Shown here in pieces: positions 28,863 through 38,147 of a stretch of 64,000 bases of DNA (positions within the stretch are counted from its first letter, which is position 1; every line of letters starts with the position of its first letter). The stretch is taken from assembly GCA_937125455.1 (NCBI GenBank), contig CAKZLK010000052.1, positions 1 to 64,000 on the forward strand, in the 5' to 3' direction. The position numbers were made by a program, and so were the translations under genes. Below the pieces are notes generated by a model. It was not told where the DNA came from and ran no database searches. It was given only the letters and a program-made list of their open reading frames with translations. This DNA is from an uncultured Aequorivita sp. (GTDB lineage Bacteria; Bacteroidota; Bacteroidia; Flavobacteriales; Flavobacteriaceae).

Positions 28863-29870
28863 CTAAACGCCATACTCTTTTTTAAGGTTTTCTATTTGGT
28901 CAGGACGTCCTATCAATATCAACTTAGAGTTTTTTTGGAGAATAAGAGATGGCTCTGGGTTTACAATATACTCACCTCTAGGGGTGCGGTAACCAATGAT
29001 AGAGCAACCCGTTTTTTTGCGTACATCTAAATCCTGAATTGCCTGCTCCTTTCCATGAGGGCACATTTTTTCAAAAGGAATTTGCTCCACATTAATACTG
29101 TCCTGCTGGCCAGACACAGTAAGATTGTCCAAAAACTCAACAAGATCAGGGACCACAACCAATGAAGCCATATGATCACCACCAATTTTATCAGGCATAA
29201 TCACGTTATCCGCGCCACCGAGTTTCAGTTTTTTATAACTGGTTTCCTCACTGGCACGGCTTATTATTTTAAGATTCTTATTCATTTGCCGAGCAGAAAG
29301 TACTATAAATAGGTTGTCCGCATCGTTTGGCATGGCACATATTAGTGTTGAAGCTCTTTCAATTCCAGCTTTCAGTAAAGTTTCATCTTCAATAGCATTG
29401 CCCAAAATGAACAAATTATTATCATCTGAAAAGCGGTCAATCACTTCTTCATCCCTTTCAATGATAACATAGGGCCGCTTATACGCTAAAAGCTTCTGGG
29501 CTGCTTGTTTTCCGTTTCTACCATAACCGCATACTATTACGTGATTATGCATGGATTCTAATTTTTTCTGCACTTTTTTCTCTCTTAAAATACCTATGTT
29601 TTTACTTAAAATATATTCTGTAATTACCGAAATGGCGTATCCCACGATAAAGATACTGGAAATGATGAGAAGCGAAACAAAAATCTTTTCCTGCGGACTC
29701 AATGGCTTCAAAACTCCGTAACCAACAGTAGTGATGGTTATAACTGTCATATAAAAAGAGTCAATCCACGTATATTCCGAAAAAAAGCGAAAGCCAAAAA
29801 TTCCAGTTGAAAATACCAGCAGGAGCAACAACAGGGCGATTGTTATTTTTGAGTTGAGAATGTATTTCAT
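28863..29870 (-). CDS. Potassium channel with RCK (TrkA-N/TrkA-C) domains
   Basis: 335 residues. Two transmembrane helices (about 8-27 and 63-88) flank a pore with the selectivity filter TTVGYG at residues 47-52. A cytoplasmic TrkA-N domain follows, with the Rossmann motif VIVCGYGRNGKQAA and an acidic residue ending the second strand (VIERDE). The C-terminal TrkA-C domain ends the protein. It is a ligand-gated K+ channel of the MthK/Kch class. It overlaps the upstream PspC gene by 4 nt (ATGA). Confidence 0.92.
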   Translation of the reverse strand: MKYILNSKITIALLLLLLVFSTGIFGFRFFSEYTWIDSFYMTVITITTVGYGVLKPLSPQEKIFVSLLIISSIFIVGYAISVITEYILSKNIGILREKKVQKKLESMHNHVIVCGYGRNGKQAAQKLLAYKRPYVIIERDEEVIDRFSDDNNLFILGNAIEDETLLKAGIERASTLICAMPNDADNLFIVLSARQMNKNLKIISRASEETSYKKLKLGGADNVIMPDKIGGDHMASLVVVPDLVEFLDNLTVSGQQDSINVEQIPFEKMCPHGKEQAIQDLDVRKKTGCSIIGYRTPRGEYIVNPEPSLILQKNSKLILIGRPDQIENLKKEYGV

Positions 29871-30097
29871 AAATCAAAAACAGAGGTTCGTTTGGTATTT
29901 ACAAGATCTTTCAACTTCAACAAAAAGGCTAGTGTTAAATAAATTGCAAAGCCAACCCCAAAGGTGGCGAAGGAAACATAAATAAAGAAAAGGCGAACGC
30001 TTTTGGCACGCATCCCTAGTCTGTCCGCTAAGCGGGAAGACACATAAAACCCTCGTTTTTCCAGATAATGGCGTAATGAATAAATGGCCTGTAACAT
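29867..30097 (-). CDS. PspC-domain small membrane protein
   Basis: 76 residues. The PspC domain covers the protein: RLADRLGMRAKSVRLFFIYV, followed by one or two hydrophobic stretches to LAFLLKLKDL. PspC proteins are inner-membrane proteins linked to envelope stress, but their role in Bacteroidota is unknown. It overlaps the K+ channel gene by 4 nt and is probably translationally coupled to it. The pairing suggests a role in membrane potential or envelope integrity (inference). Confidence 0.85.
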   Translation of the reverse strand: MLQAIYSLRHYLEKRGFYVSSRLADRLGMRAKSVRLFFIYVSFATFGVGFAIYLTLAFLLKLKDLVNTKRTSVFDL

Positions 30098-30152
30098 ATT
30101 CGCAAAGTACGCTTTTTCGGTCTAAAGTAATAAACTGAAAGTATGAAAAAAA

Positions 30153-31460
30153 TCAGTTTTGAAAATGTTTTTGTTTTGGAATCTCTTTTTTGAAACCGAT
30201 TATCGCATTGCCAATCCCGCAATGCAAGCACCTATTTTTATCGCAATACTCATTTTTTAATTGAAGTAAGGCCTGACTTTGATACACATTTTTTGATTTA
30301 TGTTTTAGCGCATTGAATTTCTTTACAATGATATTTTCTTCAGAAGAAATTTCTGAGGCCAGTTTCAGTATTTCCTCGGAAACATCAAGTCCTTGTTGCA
30401 TCGCGTAGCAAAATTTCAAAGGTATAATTGTATTGATGACCAAAAGATCCACAAATTTTTTGGTCATTCGTTTTTTTCGTTCCAATGAAGAAATTCCGAA
30501 GTTATAGTGTGTATCCCAGTATTCGCTTCCGTAAAGGTTGAAAAGCTCATAAAGATCTTTAATATTTTTTGCAGCGATTACCTGTGAAAACAAGCTGTCT
30601 CTTTCAGAATAAAGCACAGCAAGTTGTGCCAGACGAACAGTAGGAAAATTTGGAGGACGAAGCCGAAAAAATTTTGGAAAAATTACATTTTCATTATGCA
30701 ATCCAAACTTATGTTTTAAAAATTCATAATTAGTCTTCAATGTTTTGAAATACCAATCTTCGTTTTCCCCCTCCAACAAACCAGCTTGACCCATCAAGAT
30801 TGCTTCCAAATCCTGCCGTTCTTGACTGCATTTTTTTATAATTGAAAAATCTACTGATTTGGCTATGCTGAAGAAAGAATCTCCATTTACTTTTAATCCA
30901 AAATTTTTACACAACATTTTAAAAAGAAGTGCCTCCCAATGGTTTTGAGAGTCTTTCAATTCTTTTAAAAGTATGGTTTCCTTTTTTTGGAGTCTTTCAA
31001 AAAAAAGTCTTTCCAGCCAATTTTCTTTAATAAATTGCTCAACTGAAGCAAAATCATTTTCGCAGTTAATCCATTTTTCTTTTTTTGAAAACAATTTTTG
31101 GTATTGCACCAAAGTATTTTTAGGAATATGCTTTGAAACAACGAGCGTCGGAATTGTGTCACCGTCTTTTCTGAAAATTTCTGCATCGTGTTCCCAAACT
31201 ACGTGTAGGACCACATTGTCATAAGCAGGATCTGTCTCATGATTATGTGCATACCAATCTGACGATTTAACGTGGATTTCAATATTGCCCGCCCAAAGCT
31301 GTCCATCCAGTTCTATTTGAGCATTAAAAAAATCTGGCCCTGAATTTAAATTTTGGCTCCCTTGATTCCTAATGTGGAGTTTTTCATTGTTCGTCGTATA
31401 AAATTTGCATACGTCAAACTTCTGAAGTTTCCACACGTAGTGTAGAAAATCCTCTTTCAT
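30153..31460 (-). CDS. DUF2851 family protein
   Basis: 435 residues, soluble, no signal peptide. It begins MKEDFLHYVWKLQKFDV and contains the conserved LNSGPDFFNAQIELDGQLWA and GNIEIHVKSSDWYAH blocks of DUF2851. The C-terminus has a small cysteine cluster (NEYCDKNRCLHCGIGNAIIG) that may bind zinc. The family is almost confined to Bacteroidota and has no known function. The GNxEIHxxxSDWxxH block resembles a nuclease-like core, which is only a suggestion. It lies 55 bp from the PspC-channel pair on the same strand. Confidence 0.88.
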   Translation of the reverse strand: MKEDFLHYVWKLQKFDVCKFYTTNNEKLHIRNQGSQNLNSGPDFFNAQIELDGQLWAGNIEIHVKSSDWYAHNHETDPAYDNVVLHVVWEHDAEIFRKDGDTIPTLVVSKHIPKNTLVQYQKLFSKKEKWINCENDFASVEQFIKENWLERLFFERLQKKETILLKELKDSQNHWEALLFKMLCKNFGLKVNGDSFFSIAKSVDFSIIKKCSQERQDLEAILMGQAGLLEGENEDWYFKTLKTNYEFLKHKFGLHNENVIFPKFFRLRPPNFPTVRLAQLAVLYSERDSLFSQVIAAKNIKDLYELFNLYGSEYWDTHYNFGISSLERKKRMTKKFVDLLVINTIIPLKFCYAMQQGLDVSEEILKLASEISSEENIIVKKFNALKHKSKNVYQSQALLQLKNEYCDKNRCLHCGIGNAIIGFKKEIPKQKHFQN

Positions 31461-31515
31461 TTAAATAAGTTTTAGGGGGGAGCTTAATAGCTATACAGTA
31501 AATATAAGGAAAATA

Positions 31516-31893
31516 TTATTCAGGCGTATGCTTTTCGTTTTCGATTTGCGAAACATCCATTTTATTGACTTTACCTGAAGGTGTATCCACAAACAAAACT
31601 CGGTTCCACTGGTACAATCGTCGATATAATAGGACAAATCTAAAAATACCAACAGTCAAGAACACGACACAGACAATTAAAGCAGCATAACCTATCCAGT
31701 GAATTGTTCTAAAGTCTTTAAGTTGAAGTATTGCAATTCCTCCCAACAATAAATATAAGGAAGCCCTTATATAAGCCAAAAGCGTTCTTTCGTTAGCAAG
31801 CTTTGTGCGCTCTAAGGCTAAAATTTCATTAGTATTGGCTGGTACCGGTTTGGTGCGTAAAAACCGAAATAGTCTTTTTCTTTTGTCTTTCAT
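31516..31893 (-). CDS. DUF202 (YidH-type) membrane protein
   Basis: 125 residues. The DUF202 signature LALERTKLANERTLLAYIRA (about residues 25-44) precedes two transmembrane helices, then a short charged cytoplasmic tail. The family is of unknown function. It lies between the DUF2851 gene and the cystathionine beta-synthase terminator, and is probably transcribed on its own. Confidence 0.88.
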   Translation of the reverse strand: MKDKRKRLFRFLRTKPVPANTNEILALERTKLANERTLLAYIRASLYLLLGGIAILQLKDFRTIHWIGYAALIVCVVFLTVGIFRFVLLYRRLYQWNRVLFVDTPSGKVNKMDVSQIENEKHTPE

Positions 31894-31911
31894 TTCAGTT
31901 TAAAAATAACA

Positions 31912-31946
31912 AAAATCCCGCTCCATTTAAAGTGAAGCGGGATTTT
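31912..31946 (-). terminator. Terminator of the cystathionine beta-synthase-like gene
   Basis: AAAATCCCGCT (31912-31922) and AGCGGGATTTT (31936-31946) form an 11-bp stem extended by a G-U pair on the minus strand, with a T-rich tail. It is a compensated variant (A-U to G-C) of the hairpins at 25021 and 27035. Confidence 0.9.
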
Positions 31947-31965
31947 ATTTCTATTGAAACAAATC

Positions 31966-33324
31966 TTATAGTGCACGAATAATGTCGTGCTTGGTAATAA
32001 TATTATAGCTTCCATCACCCAAATCTACCAAAACCGCATTGTTTTCTTTGTGGATTAATTTTGAAATCTCTTCAATTGGCGTGCTTTTTTTTACAATTGG
32101 AAAAGGTTTGTGCATCACTTCTTTTATTGGAAGGTCTGCTACATTTTTGTTTTCCAGATATTTTCGAAGCAAATCGGTTTCGTCCAAAGCCCCCACAAAG
32201 CCAGTAGTATCTTCCACAGGAATCTGTGAAATATTGTATTTCTTCATTCGCTCAATGGCGTGACCTACAAGTTCCTCAGTTTTTACCGTAATCAAAGGTT
32301 TGTCTTCGTGTTCTTTTATCAAATCAGAAGCGTTTTTGGCTTCGTCTTCTACAAAACCTCGTTCACGCATCCATTCATCATTGTACATTTTACCAACATA
32401 TCTGCTTCCGTGATCGTGAAAAAGAACCACAACAACATCGTCTTTTGTGAATTTATCTTTCAGTTGAAGTAAGCCTTTAATTGCTGCTCCAGCGGAATTC
32501 CCCAAGAAGAAACCCTCCATTTTCGCAAGCTTCTGTGTGTAGATTGCCGCATCTTTATCGGTCACTTTCACAAAACCATCTATTACACTGAAATCAACAT
32601 TCTTCGGAAGAATATCTTCGCCGATTCCTTCAGTTATGTAGGGATAGATTTCGTTTTCATCAAAAATTCCGGTTTCGTGGTATTTTTTGAAAACACTTCC
32701 GTAGGTGTCAATCCCCCAAATTTTTACATTCGGGTTTTGTTCTTTTAAATATTTTCCAACGCCACTGATGGTTCCACCGGTACCAACACCTACAACAAAA
32801 TGTGTCACTTTTCCGTCGGTCTGTTTCCAGATTTCCGGGCCAGTGCTTTCGTAATGTGCCTTGGTATTACTTGGATTGTCATATTGGTTTACATACCAAC
32901 TATTCGGTGTTTCTTCTGCCAACCTTTTGGAAGTGGAATAATAACTGCGTGGATCCTCAGGTGCAACGTTTGTTGGGCAAACGATAACCTTACTTCCCAC
33001 TGCCTTTAAAATATCAATCTTTTCCTTACTCTGCTTATCGCTTATTACACAAACCATTTTGTAGCCTTTTACAATCGCGGCAAGTGCCAAGCCCATTCCA
33101 GTATTTCCGGAAGTTCCCTCAATAATTGTTCCGCCGGGTTTTAATCTACCGTCAGCTTCAGCATCTTCAATCATTGTTAAAGCCATTCGATCTTTCACCG
33201 AATTTCCCGGATTAAAAGTTTCGTATTTGGCAAGTACCAAAGCGGGAATATCCCCAATTATTTTATTGATTTTCACCATAGGTGTATTACCAATGGTTCC
33301 TAAGATGTTTTCTGCGTATTCCAT
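31966..33324 (-). CDS. Cystathionine beta-synthase-like PLP enzyme with CBS pair
   Basis: 452 residues. The N-terminal fold-type II PLP domain has the Schiff-base lysine K44 (NPGNSVKDR), the substrate loop EGTSGNTGMGLA and the phosphate loop GVGTGGTISGVGKYL. Residues about 335-452 are two CBS modules ending in NIITKHDIIRAL. This layout matches bacterial cystathionine beta-synthase, which joins serine and homocysteine. A cysteine synthase activity is also possible. It is monocistronic, with its own promoter and terminator. Confidence 0.9.
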   Translation of the reverse strand: MEYAENILGTIGNTPMVKINKIIGDIPALVLAKYETFNPGNSVKDRMALTMIEDAEADGRLKPGGTIIEGTSGNTGMGLALAAIVKGYKMVCVISDKQSKEKIDILKAVGSKVIVCPTNVAPEDPRSYYSTSKRLAEETPNSWYVNQYDNPSNTKAHYESTGPEIWKQTDGKVTHFVVGVGTGGTISGVGKYLKEQNPNVKIWGIDTYGSVFKKYHETGIFDENEIYPYITEGIGEDILPKNVDFSVIDGFVKVTDKDAAIYTQKLAKMEGFFLGNSAGAAIKGLLQLKDKFTKDDVVVVLFHDHGSRYVGKMYNDEWMRERGFVEDEAKNASDLIKEHEDKPLITVKTEELVGHAIERMKKYNISQIPVEDTTGFVGALDETDLLRKYLENKNVADLPIKEVMHKPFPIVKKSTPIEEISKLIHKENNAVLVDLGDGSYNIITKHDIIRAL

Positions 33325-33341
33325 ATTAAATTTTAGAAGTG

Positions 33342-33349
33342 CAAAGGTA
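33342..33349 (-). promoter_or_regulatory. Candidate -7 element of the cystathionine beta-synthase-like gene
   Basis: TACCTTTG on the minus strand matches TAnnTTTG, 17 bp before the start codon, giving a very short leader. No clear -33 TTTG. Confidence 0.55.
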
Positions 33350-33389
33350 CAAAAGTGAATGGTTTTCTATTGCGTCGTTCTCTGCAATG

Positions 33390-34625
33390 TTACTCAAACC
33401 GAATCGCCTTCACCGGAGAAATTTTCGAAATGATAAAAGAAGGTATCAAAAGCATTAATAGACAAAGTAGAAATGTGCCAGCGTTCAAGATTAAAATATA
33501 GTCCCAATGCAAATAAACTGGGGCTTCATTTACATAATAGGTATCGGGATTCAGTTTAAAAACTTTTCCGTATTTCTGAACCAAAAGCAACCAAATGCCA
33601 ATAACATTTCCCCAAAAAAGACCAACGCCAATCAAGTACATTGCGTTGTAAAGAAATACTTTCCGCACGGTCCAATCACTACTTCCCAAAGCTTTCAAAA
33701 TCCCAATCATTTGAGTACGTTCTAATATCAAAACTAAAAGCGCAGTAATCATATTGATGCCCGCTACCAAAATCATAATCCCAATAATCATTATAATATT
33801 GAAATCGAAAAGGTCCAGCCATTCAAAAATAGAAGCGTATTTTTGGCGGATAGTCTGGGTGTCCAAAGTGCTTCCCGTTTCGTTATAAACTTCGTTCCCG
33901 ATTGGAATAATTTGGTCAAAATCATTCACGAAAACCTCAAAGGCACCAATTTGGTCATCCTCCCATTTATTCAAACGCTGAATATGTCGGATATCTGTAA
34001 TGATAAACTGTTCATCAAACTGCTGAAAACCGCTGTTATAAATTCCCACAATATCAAAACCACGACTACGCGGGGTTTTGGAAACTTCGTCATTCAGAAA
34101 AAAAGTGGTCACTTTATCGCCCAGTTTCAAATGCAGCCTATTCGCCAAATATTCAGAAATCAGGATATCTTCATTCAAATCGCGTTTAAAATCGGGCAGT
34201 TTTCCTTCCGTTAAATAATCCTTGAAATATTCCCAATCGTAATCGTCACCAACGCCTTTTACGACCACGCCTTCAAAATCGGTTTCGGTACGTATTACGC
34301 CACCTTTGGAAGCGGTAACCTGCACATGTTTTATACCGTCAATATTTTTAAAAGTTGGGTAAAAGTCCTGATTTTTTGAAATAGGATTTTGGGAATCGTT
34401 GGAAAAATTGGTGTCGAAATTTGTGATAATGATATCGCCATTGAAAGCAGAAACCTTTTCGCGTATCTTTTTTTGAAGTCCCACGCCTGTGGCGATGGAG
34501 ATAAGCATCATAATAATACCGAGCGCGATTGCAGTGATTGCAATTTTTATTATCGGTGCCGAAATACTACTTTTATAGTCCTTGGAAGCAATGATGCGCC
34601 GGGCGATGAAAAATTCGAAATTCAC
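33390..34625 (-). CDS. ABC transporter permease, LolC/LolE-FtsX type
   Basis: 411 residues from a GTG start. The N-terminus (NFEFFIARRIIASKDYKSS) is typical of the lipoprotein-release type permeases. One transmembrane helix is followed by a MacB-like periplasmic domain, then three helices. The C-terminal FtsX domain contains LERTQMIGILKALGSSDWTV. It probably works with an ATPase encoded elsewhere in lipoprotein sorting or export. Its start is only 9 bp from that of the divergent NamZ-like gene. A TATTTTTG -7 match at 34652-34659 lies within that gene. Confidence 0.88.
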   Translation of the reverse strand: MNFEFFIARRIIASKDYKSSISAPIIKIAITAIALGIIMMLISIATGVGLQKKIREKVSAFNGDIIITNFDTNFSNDSQNPISKNQDFYPTFKNIDGIKHVQVTASKGGVIRTETDFEGVVVKGVGDDYDWEYFKDYLTEGKLPDFKRDLNEDILISEYLANRLHLKLGDKVTTFFLNDEVSKTPRSRGFDIVGIYNSGFQQFDEQFIITDIRHIQRLNKWEDDQIGAFEVFVNDFDQIIPIGNEVYNETGSTLDTQTIRQKYASIFEWLDLFDFNIIMIIGIMILVAGINMITALLVLILERTQMIGILKALGSSDWTVRKVFLYNAMYLIGVGLFWGNVIGIWLLLVQKYGKVFKLNPDTYYVNEAPVYLHWDYILILNAGTFLLCLLMLLIPSFIISKISPVKAIRFE

Positions 34626-34634
34626 TGAAGTTAT

Positions 34635-35915
34635 ATGGCTTTATCTTTTTTCAAAAATACAGTTTTATTGGTTGTTTTGACTATTTTTTCCTGCGGAAGT
34701 AAAACCACTTCGGAGAATAAAGAACAAAATGAAGAGAGAAAAGAGAATCAAGAAGCAAGATCCAAGATTCAAGACGAACGAATCATCGTTGGTGCGGAGC
34801 AATTTCAACTATATGCTGAACTGCTAAAAGGTAAAAATGTAGGCGTTGTTGCCAATCAGACTTCATTTTTAGAAAATGAAAAGCAACATCTTGTCGATTT
34901 TCTAATTTCAAAAGATATTTCCGTAAAAGTAGTTTTTTCACCAGAACACGGATTCAGAGGCAAAGCAGATGCTGGCGAACATGTTAAAGACGGTATTGAC
35001 ACTAAAACTGGGGTTCCGCTTATATCGCTTTACGGCGACAACAAAAAACCGAAGCTAGAACAATTGGCTGGTGCAAAAAAAATAGAAGAGGATATTAATA
35101 AAGGAGTTTCCGCCATTGATGTAATGGTTTTTGATTTACAAGATGTGGGCGCTCGATTTTACACCTATATTGCCACACTTCACTATGTAATGGAAGCCTG
35201 TGCCGAAGCTGGAATTCCGGTAATTGTTTTAGATAGACCAAACCCAAACGGACATTACGTTGATGGTCCAATTATGGAACCCGAAAACCAAAGTTTTGTA
35301 GGAATGAATCCTGTACCCGTAGTTTACGGAATGACCATTGGCGAATATGCACAAATGCTTAATGGCGAAGGCTGGTTGAAGAATAAGGTGAAATGTGATT
35401 TGACAGTTATTAAAATGAAAAACTACAATCATCAAAAAGAGTACTCGCTTCCCATAAAACCATCACCCAATCTGCCAAACGATCAAGCTATAAATCTGTA
35501 TCCTAGCCTTTGTTTTTTTGAAGGTACATTTATAAGTGCTGGTCGCGGCACGGATATGCAATTTCAGGTTTTTGGCGCGCCTAGTTTGCCTGCTTCAAAA
35601 TATCCTTTTGAATATACGCCTCAAGCCAACGAAGGTGCAAAAAGTCCAAAATTCAAAGGGCAGCTATGCCATGGAAAAGATCTTCGGAAGGAATCGCGTT
35701 TGAATAAAATAAATTTGGAATGGTTGATTGAAGCTTATAATGCCAACGGAAAAAAGAAGGATTTTTTCAATTCGTTTTTTGTGAAACTTGCCGGAACGGA
35801 CAAGTTGCAAAAACAGATTGAGCAAGGGTTATCTGCGGAAGAAATCCGAGATTCCTGGAAAAAAAGACTTATGGAATTTCGTATTATTCGGGGGCAATAT
35901 TTGCTTTATCCTTGA
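34635..35915 (+). CDS. DUF1343 lipoprotein, NamZ-like exo-N-acetylmuramidase
   Basis: 426 residues. A lipoprotein signal ends at C20 (LTIFSCGSK), and a low-complexity Glu/Lys linker (residues 24-48) precedes the catalytic domain. The DUF1343 motifs FSPEHGFRG (E104, H105), AGEHV, IDVMVFDLQDVGARFYTYI and DRPNPNG are present. Characterised relatives (NamZ of Bacillus subtilis and Tannerella forsythia) release terminal N-acetylmuramic acid from peptidoglycan fragments. It is probably membrane-anchored in the periplasm. No muramic-acid catabolic genes lie alongside. Confidence 0.88.
   Translation: MALSFFKNTVLLVVLTIFSCGSKTTSENKEQNEERKENQEARSKIQDERIIVGAEQFQLYAELLKGKNVGVVANQTSFLENEKQHLVDFLISKDISVKVVFSPEHGFRGKADAGEHVKDGIDTKTGVPLISLYGDNKKPKLEQLAGAKKIEEDINKGVSAIDVMVFDLQDVGARFYTYIATLHYVMEACAEAGIPVIVLDRPNPNGHYVDGPIMEPENQSFVGMNPVPVVYGMTIGEYAQMLNGEGWLKNKVKCDLTVIKMKNYNHQKEYSLPIKPSPNLPNDQAINLYPSLCFFEGTFISAGRGTDMQFQVFGAPSLPASKYPFEYTPQANEGAKSPKFKGQLCHGKDLRKESRLNKINLEWLIEAYNANGKKKDFFNSFFVKLAGTDKLQKQIEQGLSAEEIRDSWKKRLMEFRIIRGQYLLYP
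34652..34659 (-). promoter_or_regulatory. Candidate -7 element of the permease gene, inside the NamZ-like gene
   Basis: TATTTTTG on the minus strand matches TAnnTTTG and lies 27 bp upstream of the permease GTG, within the signal-peptide codons of the divergent gene. No -33 box is evident. Confidence 0.4.
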
Positions 35916-35992
35916 AAAAAGTCTTAGTCTCAGTCGCAGTTTTCAGTGGCAATAAACAGTTTTAAATTACTGAAAACTGCGACTGAATACTG

Positions 35993-36484
35993 CTACTTAA
36001 TTAAACGTTTCATCTCTTCCACAATATTGAAAGCGGCTGGGCAAATGGCAACATTCTGCATTGTGAGGTTTGAAATCTGCTGAAATTTCTTTCGGTCTGT
36101 ATGTGGAAATTCACGGCAAGCTTTTGGGCGAACGTCGTAAATACTGCAATAATTATCGGCTCCCAAAAAAGTACAGGGAACTCTTTGCAAAACGTAATCT
36201 TTGTCTTCGTCAATCCGCAAATAGGTTTCGATAAACTGTTGCGGTTTCATCCGGAAATGTTTGGAAATACGCTCTATGTCTTTGTCTGTAAAAAGCGGTC
36301 CTGTGGTTTTGCAGCAATTGGCGCACGTCAAACAATCTGTTTTTTGGAACTCTTCCTCGTGCAGTTCTTGCATCAAACTGTCGAGATGCTTGGGCGGCTT
36401 TTTCTTCAGCTTCGCGAAGAACTTTTTGTTTTCGGTTTCAGCCTCCTTTGCTTTCTGCGGAAGTTGTTTCAGAATTTCTTCCAT
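35993..36484 (-). CDS. YkgJ-family cysteine-cluster protein
   Basis: 163 residues. The conserved set CLTCANCCKTTGPLF, CTFLG, CSIYDVRPKACREFPH is the YkgJ/CxxCxxCC signature, thought to bind zinc or an iron-sulfur cluster. Function unknown. The N-terminal third is highly charged. Its ATG overlaps the stop of the amidohydrolase gene by one base (TAATG), so the two are translationally coupled. Confidence 0.88.
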   Translation of the reverse strand: MEEILKQLPQKAKEAETENKKFFAKLKKKPPKHLDSLMQELHEEEFQKTDCLTCANCCKTTGPLFTDKDIERISKHFRMKPQQFIETYLRIDEDKDYVLQRVPCTFLGADNYCSIYDVRPKACREFPHTDRKKFQQISNLTMQNVAICPAAFNIVEEMKRLIK

Positions 36485-38121
36485 TACTCTGCTTCATAAA
36501 CTTTTTCGCCGTTAATGAAGGTTGCAAGTACTTTTGTATTTGGAAGTTCCTTTTCATCAACTTTCATGATATCTTTATCAAGAACCGTAAAATCTGCAAA
36601 CTTTCCAACTTCAATACTTCCTTTTTCATCTTCCTCAAAATTGGCGAAGGCAGCCCAAATAGTCATTCCTTTCAAAGCTTCTTCACGGGTTAAGGCATCT
36701 TTCATCTGAAAACCGTTTTCAGGATAATTTTTTAAATCTTTTCTCGCGACAGCGGCATAAAAAGTATACATTGGGTTTACTTGTTCCACAGGAAAATCGG
36801 TTCCCAAAGCAACCATTCCGGCTTTGTCAAGTAATTCTTTATATGCATAAGCTCCTTTCATTCGTTCCGCTCCCACTCTATCTTCAGCCCAATACATATC
36901 GCTAGTTGCGTGCGTTGGTTGTACCGAAGGAAGGATATTGTTGTTATCATCAAAATAATTGAAATCCTGAGGCGAAATAATCTGCGCATGTTCCACCCTC
37001 CAGCGTCTATCCGTTTTACCTTCCAACGCTTTCTTGTATGCCCTTAACACCGCTACGTTTGCCGAATCGCCAATAGCGTGTGTATTCATTTGAAAATCGG
37101 AAACTGCAAATTTTTGAGCAAAATAATCCAAACTATCGGCTGTTGTTATCATCGCTCCAAAATGCCCCGGCATATCGCTATACGGTTCTCGCATGGCTGC
37201 ACCTCTTGAACCCAATGCGCCGTCGGCATATACTTTAAAGGAACGAACGTTCAATCTATCAGTTTTATAGGTTCCATTCTTAAGATAATAGTCGCGATTT
37301 TTAGGGCTATTGCTGATCATTGCATACATTCTCAATTTAAACTTCCCTTCTTTTTGAAGAGTATCAATCAACTCAATAATATTTCTGCCCAAACCAGCAT
37401 CGTCAACGGTAGTCAATCCGTATTGAAGGCATATTTTTTCCGCATCCAAAAGCGCTTGTGTTGAAACTTTAGCCGTAATTTCTGGAAATGTTTTACCTAT
37501 TAAACGCATTGGAGCATCAATAATTATTCCTGTTGGTTCACCGTTTTCCAGAACTATTTCACCTCCAGCAACTTTTGTTTTTGAAGTAATCCCAGCCAAC
37601 TCCAAAGCTTTTGAATTAACCAACATGGCGTGGCCATCAATCCTACGTAAAGAAACAGGGGTATCGGGAAATAGCGAATCCAATTCTTTTTTGGTTGGAA
37701 AATTTTTGTCTTCCCAATCATTCTGGTCCCATCCGCGACCGATGATATACGGCATTTTTTTCTCCTCCTGAAATGCGACAACTTTGCCCAAAACCTCATC
37801 AAAACTTGTTGTTCCCACCAAATCTACCTGTTGCAGACCTAATCCCAGACCGTATAAATGTGCATGTGCGTCAATCAAACCAGGAACTACAGTATTGCCT
37901 TTTGCATCATAAGTTTCCTTAATATTATATTTCAGCTCAAGTTCAGGTTTTAAGCCTATTTCAAGGATTTTTCCATCTTTTACCACTAACGCATTTGCCG
38001 TACTGAAATCCTTATCAACAGTATAAATTGTGGCGTTTTTAATTAATAAATCTGCTGGAAGCTTATCAGGAGCGCAAGAAAAGATTGATATTACTAATAA
38101 AAGAAATAGTAGTTTTTTCAT
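36484..38121 (-). CDS. Amidohydrolase family 3 lipoprotein (YtcJ-like)
   Basis: 545 residues. A lipoprotein signal ends at C16 (SIFSCAPD). The amidohydrolase metal site begins at VVPGLIDAHAHLYGLG, with later histidines in MNTHAIGD, WRVEHAQII and ALGTDFPVE. The composite fold with an N-terminal beta-sandwich ends in the usual GKFADFTVLDKDI. The family hydrolyses amide or other C-N bonds of unknown natural substrates. The metal ligands look intact. It is probably exported to the periplasm. Confidence 0.9.
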   Translation of the reverse strand: MKKLLFLLLVISIFSCAPDKLPADLLIKNATIYTVDKDFSTANALVVKDGKILEIGLKPELELKYNIKETYDAKGNTVVPGLIDAHAHLYGLGLGLQQVDLVGTTSFDEVLGKVVAFQEEKKMPYIIGRGWDQNDWEDKNFPTKKELDSLFPDTPVSLRRIDGHAMLVNSKALELAGITSKTKVAGGEIVLENGEPTGIIIDAPMRLIGKTFPEITAKVSTQALLDAEKICLQYGLTTVDDAGLGRNIIELIDTLQKEGKFKLRMYAMISNSPKNRDYYLKNGTYKTDRLNVRSFKVYADGALGSRGAAMREPYSDMPGHFGAMITTADSLDYFAQKFAVSDFQMNTHAIGDSANVAVLRAYKKALEGKTDRRWRVEHAQIISPQDFNYFDDNNNILPSVQPTHATSDMYWAEDRVGAERMKGAYAYKELLDKAGMVALGTDFPVEQVNPMYTFYAAVARKDLKNYPENGFQMKDALTREEALKGMTIWAAFANFEEDEKGSIEVGKFADFTVLDKDIMKVDEKELPNTKVLATFINGEKVYEAE

Positions 38122-38147
38122 AATTGGTTTAATTGAAGTGTAAAAAT

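Noticed and set aside
30028-30231. 67-residue minus-strand frame between DUF2851 and PspC genes
   Set aside because: It overlaps the ends of both better-supported genes and has no conserved features.
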